DNA of 64,000 bases, taken from the NCBI RefSeq assembly GCF_020509005.1, contig NC_063012.1, positions 10,478,001 to 10,542,000 on the forward strand, written 5' to 3'. This document shows, in pieces, positions 1-10,689 of this stretch. Both the position numbers and the translations under genes were made by a program. The notes beneath the pieces are model-generated. The model was not told the origin of the DNA. It did no database searches and worked only from the letters and a program-made list of their open reading frames with translations. The number at the start of each line of letters is the position of its first letter. The stretch's first letter is position 1. This DNA is from Fulvia fulva (taxonomy: Eukaryota > Ascomycota > Dothideomycetes > Mycosphaerellales > Mycosphaerellaceae).

Positions 1-308
1 CTATGCACACAGATGGGTCCTGCGGCAGTGCTCGCCGGTGGCGCACCTGGAACGGTCTAGCAAAACACGAGTAGATGTGCACTCAAGAGCCATGGCGCCC
101 TCGGCATATCCTGAGCCATTATTTCTGATTTGGGGGGATATAATGTCTGGCTCGCTGTACAGTGGGGCGATCAACGCTCTACCATCCATCCACAACCGTC
201 GTCATTCGCTTCTGGAACGGCCGCATTTCTATACAACATCTAGGTCTTGGAGGCAGTCTACCTCTTCTCCGTCACTCGACACACTCGCTTCGTGACAGCC
301 TTCTCGTA
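1..308. other. 5' flank of the multicopper oxidase gene
   Basis: No gene is visible. The stretch directly precedes the oxidase start codon at 309. An AT-rich GATATAAT string near 137-144 could serve as a core promoter element, and CT-rich sequence runs from about 255 to 300, as is common near fungal transcription starts. Both assignments are inference. Confidence 0.3.
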
Positions 309-2235
309 ATGTCATTCTTTACCGGCCTTTTGGCCTTTGGCCTTGCGGCCTCCTCTTCTTTCGCTGAAGCAACTCCACAGATACGCGGTCCTCGAGCTGG
401 CAGGCCTGGATCTCGACCGGGATCAGGCGGATGGCGAGGCAATGGAAAGTCTGCTGGAAGCCCGGAATACAAATGGATTTTCGAAAATCCTCTGCCTATA
501 CCTGAAATCGCCCAGCCAGCCTTCACCGAGACCATCAACGGGAGACAAGTACAATACTACGAGTCGGAGATAAAGCCATTTGAGCAACAAGTCTACCCTA
601 ACCTGGGGACTGCCAAGTTGATTGGTTATGGTAAGTTTCCTTCTGTTAGACCGAGCTGAGTCCTTCTAATGTCCATTTAAAGATGGCGTTGCCCCAGGCA
701 AGACCTACTGCGTTCCTCGAGGCACCGAAACGGTCATCAGATATACGAACAGAGGTACCCAGTCGTCCTCCGTCCATCTTCATGGATCATACACACATTC
801 TGCTTGGGATGGATGGGCATTCGATGAGCTACAGCCAGGCCAATGGAAGGACTACTATTACCCAAACACAGAGACCGCACGACCAATGTGGTATCACGAC
901 CACGCTCATGGACATACCGCCGCGGATGCATACTACGGCCAAGCGGGCGTATACATCATCACTGATCCAGCAGAGGATGCCCTGGGTCTGCCCAGTGGCA
1001 AATACGATGTCCCGCTTTGCATCACCGACAAGATTTACCAAGCGAATGGAGACCTTGCCTCGCCCACCAACAACCCGATCAACTTCTTCGGCGATACGAT
1101 CGAGGTGAACTCGCAGCCATGGCCATATCTGAACGTCGAGCCTCGCAAGTACCGATTCAGACTCTTTGATATGTCTCTAAGCAGATCTTACGACATCTAC
1201 ATTGCTGATGAGAACAACAACCCAATCCAATTCCAGGTCATTGGCTCAGACTCCGGCCTATTCGCCGCTCCCGTCGACGCCAAAGACGTCGTCATTTCCA
1301 TGGGAGAGCGCTATGAGATCATTATCGACTTTAGCTGTTTCGCGGGCCAGAATATTACTATGTTCAACGGTCAACAGATTGCACAAATCAACGAGTTCCA
1401 TAACACCGACAAGGTCATGAGGTTCGTCGTTGGAGACAGCGTCACCGACGAGTCCAACAACAACGTACCATCAACTCTGAACGGTGCCATCGACTGGCCA
1501 GCGCAGCGAGACACTATTGACAAGACCTTCAACTTCCAGATGGGCGGCGCGGACGTGTGGACCGTCAATGGCGTGGATTTCAGCGACCCGAACTCGCGTG
1601 TGCTGGCTAGGCCGCCACAAGGCACTGTCGAGCGTTGGCGCCTCGTGCACACTGGCGGTCCGGCTGTCCACCCAGTACATATCCATCTTGTCAACATGCA
1701 GGTCCTCTCGCGTACTGGTGGTGCCCGTGGCCTCATGCCATACGAAGCTGCTGGTCTGAAAGACGTCGTTATGCTGGCTCCTGGCGAGATTGTCGACGTG
1801 CTTGCCTTTTACGGTCCTTGGAACGGCTTGTACATGTTTCATTGCCACAACCTTGTACACGAAGATCACACCATGATGGCCGCGTTCAACACGACGACCC
1901 TTGAAGCGCTGGGCTACGACTTCAACAGCACGCAGGGCTTCGGCGACCCAATGGATCCGAGATTCATAGCCAAGGCTTACGATGAGTCTGCCTTTTCTGA
2001 CGCTGCCAAACATGAAGCAGTGTCCTCGCTAGCGGCGCTGAATGCTTATGCTCCTGTCAGCTCGCTCATGGCTGCAGAGAAGCAGTACTATGCCACTGCC
2101 GGATTAAATAGCGACGCCGCTTCTGCCCCGGCTCAAACTGCTGCGCCGACCAGCGTGGGTGTCGGCTTCGTGGCGAATGCTGTGCCTACCTCTACTGCTC
2201 TCTTCCCTAGTCTGGCGCAGCCGTTCAGGGCATGA
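309..2235 (+). CDS. Secreted multicopper oxidase, bilirubin-oxidase-like
   Basis: Predicted copper enzyme that oxidises phenolic or tetrapyrrole-type substrates while reducing oxygen to water. Two exons, 309-630 and 683-2235, flank a 52-bp GTAAGT...AAAG intron with a CTAAT branch site; the product is 624 residues. All four copper-ligand segments are present: HLHG near residue 138, WYHDHAHGH near 177, HPVHIHLVNM, and HCHNLVHEDHTMM near 493-505. The phrases YYESEIKPF, GQAGVYIITDPAEDAL and NVEPRKYRFRLFD resemble fungal bilirubin oxidases more than classical laccases. A hydrophobic N-terminus (MSFFTGLLAFGLAASSSFAEA) is a likely signal peptide. The first in-frame ATG before that peptide was chosen as start. 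Bilirubin oxidase-like rather than laccase is an inference; the oxidase class is firm. Confidence 0.93.
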
Positions 2236-2507
2236 TTCGGTTCTCTCTTGATGTCGGATTTCGTACTTGGTGGGAACGCTTGAGCGACCGCATTTTCTGT
2301 GTACAGTTACGAGCTCCACGATCATGATAATGCATAGATGGAGTTCCAGGGGACCGTGGGAGGGCATTTCGTATGGGTCATCGGCTGGTGTCTACATGAG
2401 TTTAATGTCTTACTGCTGCTCATACCCGCCAGATTCTAGGCATGTTGCATTGTTAGAGCATTAATCTCGCAGTCAATCTCATCCTGCATTGTGCTTCACA
2501 CGTTCTG

Positions 2508-2699
2508 CTAGGAGAGGGTTACCATGCATTCCCGAAACTGGTCCGTCCGGAAGCGACGGCCAAAAGTGACGTCCATTGAGGCCTTGAGGTTGAATCCTTC
2601 ATCGGTGACACGGATGACGACTTGGGTGTCGTTCTCCTGATTCGAAGTCTGTTCCTTGTGCGCCAATACTGGGACATCTCCAAGCAGCTCGAAGGGCAT
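2508..2699 (-). CDS. Possible small ORF or gene fragment
   Basis: An open frame of 63 codons starts at an ATG at 2699. The translated part VVIRVTDEGFNLKASMDVTF looks protein-like, with alternating hydrophobic residues. I recognise no family, see no splice signals that would extend it upstream, and cannot exclude chance. It may be an exon or a decayed remnant. Confidence 0.2.
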   Translation of the reverse strand: MPFELLGDVPVLAHKEQTSNQENDTQVVIRVTDEGFNLKASMDVTFGRRFRTDQFRECMVTLS

Positions 2700-3740
2700 C
2701 TTCCGACATGGCCAAGACACGCCATGCCATGAGGATGTGGTGTGTTGCTGAATCGACTACCAGATCCTACCGCTCTGCAACGACGCGCTGCTCGCGTCCG
2801 CCGATGGCCTCTCACTACACCAACGATGTCCAGTGCTCCTTGGCGGTCAGCCCAGATAGAGAGCTGCGGAGCGTGCCCTGAGAACAGCATAGATGGTATG
2901 TGCGTAGTGGGCTCCCGACACGGGACGGCGTCCGCCGAGTATCTTGTCAGACTGTTGTCGGTAAGCACGTTGGTTTCGACAGAACACGAGACAGGCGCGC
3001 TATATAAAGACGGGAGCTTATCCACAACCGGAGTCGTTCCTTGCAATCTCCCGTCAGACGCTCAGCCTCCACTTTCCATCCACCTCCTCGACTTCATCTC
3101 TCCACCGCCTGTGCACAGCATCACGGTCGAGTGCGGCTACTTTCAGCCTTGACTGCGCAGGCGTACTTTCCTCCAGTGACTCGCCGCGCTAATATGCCAC
3201 TTGTGGCGCGAACACGAGTGGGATTATCAAGTACTCGCTATCTAATGCCACTTCGGTCCACAGCAGCCATGACGGAGCCTATGTCGCGATAAAACCGTGA
3301 GACGGTCCAACAGCCGGCGCTTGCGTTTACATCCCAAGCGAGCAGCGTCTTCAGCTGTGCATTCAGCCGGACGACGAGTCAACGACCTTACCACGGGTAG
3401 GTGATGCCAAATGTTGGATCCAACCACATGCAGCCTAAGCTGGACGCGCTTCAAATGTCGAATGTGACCAATACGCTATCATCATCTTTTGAGGCCAGCG
3501 CTGCTACGACTGAACGACCGCTCCGTGGTTCGAGACTGGTTTAGCATGACAGGATGTTCACAAGGCACCATTGAGCAGTCCGATGAACGGAGAATAACAT
3601 TCAAAGTGCACCTGGCTATAAGCATTGACTTCAGGCGAATTAGGTACACTGAGTCAAAGGCCTGGTTGTGGTTACTCCAACACATCGCCCCGTTGACCGC
3701 CGAACTCGATCGGGCCTCCAACAGCGACCTGAATGACAAG
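2700..3740. other. Gene-poor stretch with an orphan TATA box
   Basis: No convincing coding region on either strand. The notable signal is a perfect TATATAAAG at 3001-3009 followed by CT-rich DNA (3040-3110), the pattern of a fungal core promoter pointing rightwards. The nearest plausible plus-strand coding exon begins about 730 bp downstream at 3741, so this could drive that gene through a long leader, or a non-coding transcript. Confidence 0.4.
3001..3009 (+). promoter_or_regulatory. TATA box candidate
   Basis: TATATAAAG is an exact consensus match and is followed after about 30-40 bp by CT-rich sequence. No good ORF begins soon after it. The assignment rests on the motif alone. Confidence 0.4.
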
Positions 3741-5087
3741 ATGAAAGCATCAAGCCACGCTGTCAACGATTCCGCTCGCCAAAGATCGAGCACCCCAGGC
3801 TCGGAGAGCTCGCAATGTGCGCCAAGCCGTGGCAATGTTGGGTTTTCGTCAGTAGGACCATCTCGTGCCAAGCGGAGATCAGGTACAACTCAATGCAAGA
3901 TCGGTCACAGCTGCACCTGGTTGATCCTTCTGCCATCAAGAACGTTGTTGACTTTTTTGGGCGCAGGCTACGTCTCACCATATCCTCCTCTACCTACACC
4001 CTCTGCATCATCACCTCCAGATGCGAGGCTCGGGTTACAGGCTCACAAGGCTCGGTGTTGTCTTCTCACCCATTGTTGTCATATACAACAACAGGAGCGA
4101 GCTCGCAGGACGAATCAGAGTCTGACTTGGTGAGTCGACACGGCTTCCCCTGCAATTTCTCGTGTGGTCATTGGTATCAACTGGTCGTTCAATGCTCGAC
4201 ACTACAAAACTCACAAAGTGTGCATGGGCTGCGCATTGGGTTATATTCCAGCCCACAACACGCCGCTCCAAGTTCGCTGCGAGCATATCTCTCCTGTCCC
4301 ACGGCGGGGGAACATTACATCTAGCTTGGAGAACGGCTGAACTGGACAACACAAACATGGCATGCACTAACATTGCTCAACAACAGGCACAGAAGCTCGC
4401 ACTCATCGAAGCTCTGAATGAACACCGGATCAACGCAATCGGAGAACTTCGTCGTGTTGAGCGGATGTTCGCCGCGCTAGGCTCCTCAGATCTCACGCAG
4501 CCCATGACCTCTGCCTGTAGGTCCCTCGAAGGATTGAAGAGGACGGCACGACGTCTGACTGTGACCAGGGATGTACTAGGTCAATTCGAACAGCCTACTC
4601 GTAGAACTGCGGACAATGACACGAGATCATCCTTTCAGGTCAGTACTATGTAATGCAAAACCATTACACACGCTGACGAAGTCGCAGCTCCGATTTTCTA
4701 GACGAAGCTAAACGCAGGGTATACCAGGATCCAGCATCGAATCGATCTTGAAACTACTGCTGGCTAGTACCCGCCAAGGTTCACACTGATCAGCTTCTTC
4801 CTGCGTATGCGCGAACACAGGCATCAAGACCCGAGATGTGAGCCCCGCAGCGCCTTGTGTACTGATCAGCGTGCTGATATGTCGTGCTTCTTACAGGTGG
4901 GGTGGGAAGAAGCCGTCCGAGCAGGCTGTGGAACAGCTTTCTTCTGCCTTTGTGCAAGAATGGTAAGCGCATCAGGGGCAGATAGCGACTGGGTGAAACG
5001 ATCGCGGCTGACCTCCGAATCTGCAGGAGTGCGGCGCTGTCGCGCTTGTTGCGATATTGGGAGACACCGCCGATCAAGCCCATGTGA
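3741..5087 (+). CDS. Cryptic multi-exon gene, function unknown
   Basis: No single long ORF, but splice signals and phase link six short exons: 3741-3882, 4041-4129, 4387-4638, 4821-4837, 4897-4962 and 5027-5087, giving 208 residues. The strongest evidence is introns with good branch sites: CACTAACATT before 4387, GTGCTGATAT before 4897 and GGCTGACCTC before 5027. The N-terminal third is Ser/Gln-rich and probably disordered (ending QDESESDL). The middle is a charged helical segment (EALNEHRINAIGELRRVERM). The C-terminus reads SAALSRLLRYWETPPIKPM. The 17-nt exon is doubtful; an alternative exon at 4688-4718 would need a 38-nt intron. The start is uncertain and further 5' exons are possible. I do not recognise the family. 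Confidence 0.42.
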
Positions 5088-5474
5088 TGGGGCGATTGAT
5101 CACGAGTCAAGAGGTACGAGCTCGGAGTTTGGTTCCTTTCTCCAGAAGCTGGTCTTCTGACGGAGCGCTACGTTGTAATGCTGGATGTACGGGTTGATAT
5201 TGGATCCCTTTGCATAGTCCGTTGACTCTTCGTTGACAAGTAGTGGCTTCTATGGCATCAGGCATGAAATTTGTCTTGCCTGCTTTTGATATCATGTGTC
5301 TAGGTATCATTGTGACAGCTTCCGGATGTTCTGTGGTCATGGCCAGTGACCAGCTCATCAACAGCTCGCTCAACCAAGCAGCATCCGTACAGGACCCAGC
5401 GACAGCCTTGTTGATATTCCGACCAGCTTCGGCGCTTTTCACGCCTCTTCGTCGTGGACGTCCAGCAGAGCTTC
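5088..5474. other. Intergenic, nothing recognised
   Basis: This 387-bp spacer lies between the 3' end of the cryptic gene and the 3' end of the TRAX gene, which converge. I see no coding signal or repeat. Confidence 0.5.
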
Positions 5475-6340
5475 TCATCCCTCCACCTCGATCGATCTGT
5501 CGGCATCAGGCAGCCAGCCCTTAGGGCGCTCAGCACCTCTGACCACCAAGCCGTACCTGGAAGGAATCTATCAGTCGGCGATTCACAAGATAAGAAAACC
5601 AATAAGACTTACAACGACCGCTCAACCTTCTCCACACTCGTCTTCATCACATCCATCTTCTTCTCAGCCTCCTTAGCAAAAGGACCCTGTCCAGCATTGA
5701 GCGACTCAAGTGCCGACCGCAGAGCGCGAAGATCATGTAAGACATTTCGCTCGCTGACAGTGGAACCTGCATTCTCGGATGTAACACCAGGCAGGGCACC
5801 GCCTGTCGCCATGGTCGTAATAGCAAATCGCATCAGCTCACCCGTCATGTCGAAAATGCCAAGCAGATAGTCTTCTGCGCTCAGCTCTATACCCGGACCC
5901 TCCTTGTCTCGGGCCAGAAGTTGCGCCGAGGCGTCGTCGTATGTGAGGAGTGATGCTGTAGTCAAGTAATGCTCAAACGAAGCCGCTTCCATATACTCCT
6001 GCACCCCACCACTGATCTGTCGGGCATAACGCCACGCACTGAGGCCTCGGAGGTCTCCCGACACGGAAGCTAGTCGTTCGCCGATGACGTCGTAGTATTG
6101 CTTGTTGCCTTTGACGACGTGTTGGGGCAGAGGTTCGTTCAGCTTGCGGACTCGTTGCAGTGTGAAGATGATCTTTTTCGAGGCTGCTGTGATGTCTCGG
6201 GATGCTTTGATGATGCGTTCTCTGCGGTCGTGGTGTTCGTCTAGTTCGGCACGGAAGGCCTCGAACATGGGCATGAAGGGCGAGTGAGCGGAGCCCGTGT
6301 CTTTGGCCTCCATGTCAGCTCGGGATCGCTTGGCGCCCAT
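5475..6340 (-). CDS. Translin-associated factor X (TRAX)-like protein
   Basis: Translin-superfamily helical protein; TRAX partners translin in an endoribonuclease complex (C3PO) that acts on RNA. Exons 5613-6340 and 5475-5556 flank a 56-bp intron (GTAAGT...CCAG); the product is 269 residues. Helical segments match the family: ERIIKASRDITAASKKIIF, the YEYMEAASFEHYL-type stretch and GIFDMTGELMRFAIT. The spliced C-terminus reads VERSLYGLVVRGAERPKGW, a typical TRAX ending; without the splice the protein would stop before it. The open frame extends upstream to 6448, but the ATG opening MGAKRSRADMEAK, with an early basic stretch, fits better. The catalytic acidic residues were not individually verified. 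Confidence 0.88.
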
Positions 6341-6512
6341 AACACAGGAAAGTGGTTTAGACAATGTACATGTGTTGGATTGGCGAGAATATTGGTAGAA
6401 GGGTGAGGGAGGAAAGAATTGCTGAGTCATCTTCACGAGAAACAGCATCTGCGACGCGTCTACTGCTTCTCCTTGACATCACTTTCACCTCTACGGAACA
6501 TACACAGAGCAT

Positions 6513-8853
6513 CTATGAATGTCCATTCACGGTGCTCAGGCATTGTGCATGATCTTTGACGTGGATCTCCTCAATTGGATCTTCGTGTTTGTGGACCACT
6601 CGCCAGCTCCCAATCCCATACTTCTCCGCCGCCTTGCGAACTCCACGACCTCCTCCTCCGACAATCAGATTCCCTGGCCGATACGTGGCATCTGCCTCCA
6701 TCCTCTTGATGACAGAGTGATGGACCTTACAATCTGCGCTCATGTCGCGCGTCTCTCCTCTTGGCAGTGGCCACGAAATCGCACGCCATGAGCCTGGACA
6801 TCGTCAATGTTGGACCACAGGCATCCTGGTCCAGCAACTTACCATCTGGCTGGAGGTCCATTCTCTTGAAAGGCATGAACTCCATGAACCGCCATGCCGC
6901 GACTGATAGCCACCCAGCGCCGCCGCCGAAACGAAGCCAGTCGTGGACACGGCTCTGGGTCGAAAGACGATGAACCTCGCATGCGAATTCTTGCATCGAG
7001 GCAGTCTGCTGTTCGGGCGATGAGACACTCGGCACTTCCTGTCCTTTGATATGGATGACCGGCGCTTCTACTGCCAGGCTGGCGAGTGGCGGCTCAGGAT
7101 CATGCATGAACAGCCTAGAGGCCTTCACCCGGATGGGATCGAAAGGCATGCCAGCATTCTGAGCCTCTCGTAGCATCCACATCAATGCAATGTCGCTGAG
7201 CCGCCGGTCCTCCCCAGGGCTCAACTTCCAGCCTCCTCCAATATCTCCATGCTGGCCTGCGAACCATACCTCGAGCACATTCTGGCGATCCTCGGGGTCT
7301 GCCTCCTCCGATCGGCCGTGGTCCCGCTTTCGCCGCGAAGGGATATTGTTGGAGTTGACGGAGACCTGAGATGCGCCTGGACTGACCGCACAGTCGGAAC
7401 TCTCGTCGGCAGCCAGAGGCCTCCTGCGACGTAGAGTACGAAAGAGCGGCTGCGAATAGTGTGGTTTCTTGAAGCTAGGCCGTTTGGCGGAGCCATTCTC
7501 ACCGTCTTGCTGACGATGATGCAGGTGCAAGTGGTCAGCAAGATATTCTCGATAACTTACTCCGTGGGAAGACTCGCGCATTTCCGAGATCAAGTCCTGT
7601 CGGAACCTGTGACCATCAGCCTACAAGAGTACATCTGGCAGGTCCAGAGACATACTTAGCACGTCTTTCATCGATCGAAACGGCATGACGTATCACGCGG
7701 GCTGTGGTCTTTGCCGTGTAACTGCAATCGCACTGTCAGTGCAGGCATGGGCTCGTTGGTAGGGCTCGAATACGGGAAGCGGGTTCGCGACATCCAGGCA
7801 CTCTCAAATCGAGGCACACTATTGACACAGTCGAACAGTCCTTGCGGATTAGCGTGAGCCCAGAATTTCGTCACAACGGCACAGATAGCTTACCCAGGAA
7901 CTCGATCCGGCAGACAGGTCTGCTGAAGGTCTCGCGGAACTTCTTCATGAAGTCGAATGTGTTCCTCTTCTTGGCTCTGTCTTCTGGAGACTCATCCCGC
8001 CTCATCTGCCTAGCGAGTTGCTGTCAGTCCGAGCGTATCCTGCTCAGGACGCTCATGCCAATTGGCGAAGGTCTTCCATGCTTGAACAGGCAGGTCAGCT
8101 GGGCTACATTCGTGTGTAGAGCATCAGAATCCACTGACCAAAACTCAGCATCTCTTCGTTGCCGGCACTTAGCAGACCAACATAGTCAAGCATTTGTGCA
8201 AGGAACCGAGCAGTATACGCGCCTTTCCCGGTCAGTACGCCTGGCAATACTCCATGGTAGGTGGTTACCTCGCGAGAATCCTGCGAATCACAAGTCAGCA
8301 TCGGTCCTGTCTACTAAGCTCCGGGTGGTATACCGAAGAAGTATATGGCATCTCCATCGTCGTAATGCTTCATTAAGAAGTGATAGCCTGCCATGACATG
8401 CTCACCAAAGCTGACACTTCGTCAGCATCCACTTCGCAGGCTTCGAATTATGGACTCGTCAACTTTCAGAGCCCTACCTCATGCCCAATGCCTGATCTTT
8501 GGCCTTTAGGTACCAAGACTTCATACGAGACTTTTGCGCTAGAGATCCCATTTTAAGTAACGTCCCGATCCCGGGTTGATAGTAATGGACTACGCCGCTC
8601 TGAGTACTCTGGCAGTCCATTAACCCGCGACAAGCACTCACACTGATTCGGGTCCTCTCGATCGAGCAGACTGAAGATCTTCACGACTGGAGAATCGGGT
8701 CAACGGTGCCCCAGTCGCTCTCATTGCAGGCTTACTGTTCGAGTCCCCTTCGTTGCCCTGGAATTTGTTGCCGGTCCCATCGAAACACAGGATCAAGGCT
8801 CTGGGCTTCCGGACTGGTCTAATGCCATACACTTGAGTGTTAGGTTCTGCCAT
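6513..8853 (-). CDS. DUF2235 domain protein, alpha/beta-hydrolase-like
   Basis: DUF2235 proteins are alpha/beta-hydrolase-fold proteins, some related to bacterial Tle1 phospholipases; fungal members are mostly uncharacterised. The N-terminus carries [20 protein letters not shown], followed after splicing by [10 protein letters not shown]. The nucleophile elbow is [13 protein letters not shown], then [14 protein letters not shown] and a C-terminal [18 protein letters not shown]. There are many short exons; early introns are 8687-8735, 8590-8641 and 8411-8477, all in phase. The phase of one intron (8010-8058) works only with a GC donor. Near 6740-6835 an intron restores the frame to give [17 protein letters not shown]. 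Start ATG at 8853 was chosen because it lies 17 residues before the first conserved motif. The stop lies 172 bp upstream of the TRAX start on the same strand. Confidence 0.88.
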
Positions 8854-8969
8854 AATGCGACTGCATTCATGCCCTTCGCGGTGAAGCGATTCGGTCTCAT
8901 CAACACATCCGCCCCTCGTCCCCCGATGATGCTTTGGACGATCATCGATATGCGACCTACCTTGCACCG

Positions 8970-9707
8970 ATGTCGCTGTGGACCGAGTATATCGGTGCTA
9001 CACAGCACGAGTGTGCTGTCGAGGAGCAACATAAGCAGACCCGCTCGACGGCTGTCGACGAATCACTACTTGGTCCGCATTTGTCTTCGCAGGATCGCAG
9101 GATAGCTTTCCAATTGCCTGGTAAAGGTGTGTAGTCGGCATCTGATCATCGTCACCACTGATACTGATTGAGCACATGCGTGCACATTGGCAACACTTTC
9201 GGTTACGCCGCATGCATTGGGGTCCACTAATCTACTTGGTGTCTTACACTCGGATCCCGAGAATCAATGGACGCTTCCCGAGAGGCAGTACTGCAAGCAG
9301 GACGAGAATCAGCATGTACGAGTAGGTGCGCTCCGCGAGGTAAGCCGCACCAAGTACGATCAATGTACTAACAATTGGGAAGCACTTTAGACAGCCGAGA
9401 TGCTTTTTGCAGTCTCGCATCCTCCAGATGTCGACAGCCGTTACGGACCGGACCTGATGAAGAGGCGGTCCGAAAAGTCTCCCTCAGGTAACGCTGTACT
9501 ACACACGTTTCAAGCACGAACGGTAAGTGGCTAATCGGAGGCTTGCGTACTCCCTCTCTGCAGCCAGCCTCAACGATGTTCCCCGCTACAGGGACAGATG
9601 GGTGCACACCACAGTATGTATCTGATCATACGATGCCCAGTCTGAAGTCCTTGGACAGGTTCTCTGCGCACGACAGCTCTCCGACCGGCAACTATGTGTG
9701 CAATTGA
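8970..9707 (+). CDS. Cryptic four-exon gene, function unknown
   Basis: Four exons (8970-9126, 9173-9339, 9391-9522, 9564-9707) join in frame to give 199 residues. Introns have strong signals: GTAAGC with a perfect TACTAAC branch and TTTAG acceptor (9340-9390), and GTAAGT with CTAAT and CTGCAG (9523-9563, 41 bp, short). The joined product includes LGVLHSDPENQW, AEMLFAVSHPPDVDSRYGPD and TPASTMFPATGTDG, Ser/Pro-rich and without a family I recognise. The open frame continues upstream of the chosen ATG to about 8856, so the true start could lie in another exon. It is divergent from the DUF2235 gene, with only about 116 bp between starts. Confidence 0.42.
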
Positions 9708-10689
9708 CAATGCATTGCTGACACCTTCGCGATGTACAAGACCACAGACACTCGATGGGTGAGCTGTCACTTCGAGCCTGCCGAACCTCTGCCCGCTCGG
9801 AGCTAACCATAAAGTATGCACTATCAGCAGTGTGGCCGACACGATCTGCCTCGTGCATATGCGCCTTGTCGCCAACCCACAGCAAGCATCGACCAGTTGT
9901 AGTCTGCAAAGTCCTAGATCGGAAAAGCGTGACAGCGGGTTCTGGTATCCGGCTCAGCAGCCCTTACGCTACCCGAATTCGACCCCCAACTATTGGTTGC
10001 AGCAGTGTTCGACATAGTTCGTTGGGCTTGGAGCTGCTGGACGATCACAGACTGCACACACGACACGAAAGTCTGCTTATTCGCACTTGCTGCCGACACG
10101 CTGCACTGCTTCACGCGGTGCCACGCCACGACATGCCATCTGCACGACCTCTTGACACCTGGTGGTCTTTGCTCTGCTTGGTCCACCAGCCATGTTCTGA
10201 TTAGGAAAAAACAGCTGTAACACCAATGCAGCCAATGCATACCAGTACGTCCGAGGATGAGGGTTGCATCTGATCATGCCTCCATTGGCTGATCTGCTCG
10301 ATGATGTGCGCCTCTCGTACGTCGTCCCTGCAGGCGGTGGGCATTGAGACGTGTTGAGCTTGAGCATTGACCAAAGATAATGGTGCTACAAGGTGCAAGC
10401 AATCGCACCCTCGCCACCACAGTGTGTGATTCTGGCGCTCATCAGCCTGTCTGCGACTGTACTATTGTGTGCCATCCTAATAGCAAATCAATAACTTCAA
10501 GTGTCAATTTTGCAGGACAGCACGCCCCATATCAGGCAGATACCGATCTTGCCGCAGACTTCCAACTCAATAACAGGCGATAGAAGGGAGGAGTAGGAAG
10601 GAAACTACACGGAATCTTAGTACGCATCCAATAGGGACATCTTACAATCGAGCGCCCTCGCAAAGCAGCAACGTATAATATACGCAACC
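9708..10689. other. Intergenic, no gene recognised
   Basis: Several ORFs of 60-150 codons overlap on both strands, but none shows convincing composition, splice continuity or a known motif. A GTGAGC...CAG intron-like stretch near 9756-9831 hints that a short transcript may exist. The last part is the promoter of the oxygenase gene starting at 10690. Confidence 0.45.

Noticed and set aside
2519..3046. 175-codon minus-strand ORF
   Set aside because: Arg/Ser/His-rich with no conserved motif; it overlaps the TATA-containing region and starts at a non-supported codon.
4688..4718. Extra exon in the cryptic gene at 3741-5087
   Set aside because: Including it requires a 38-nt intron with a weak GTAATG donor; skipping it gives a phase-compatible intron with a GTCAGT donor.
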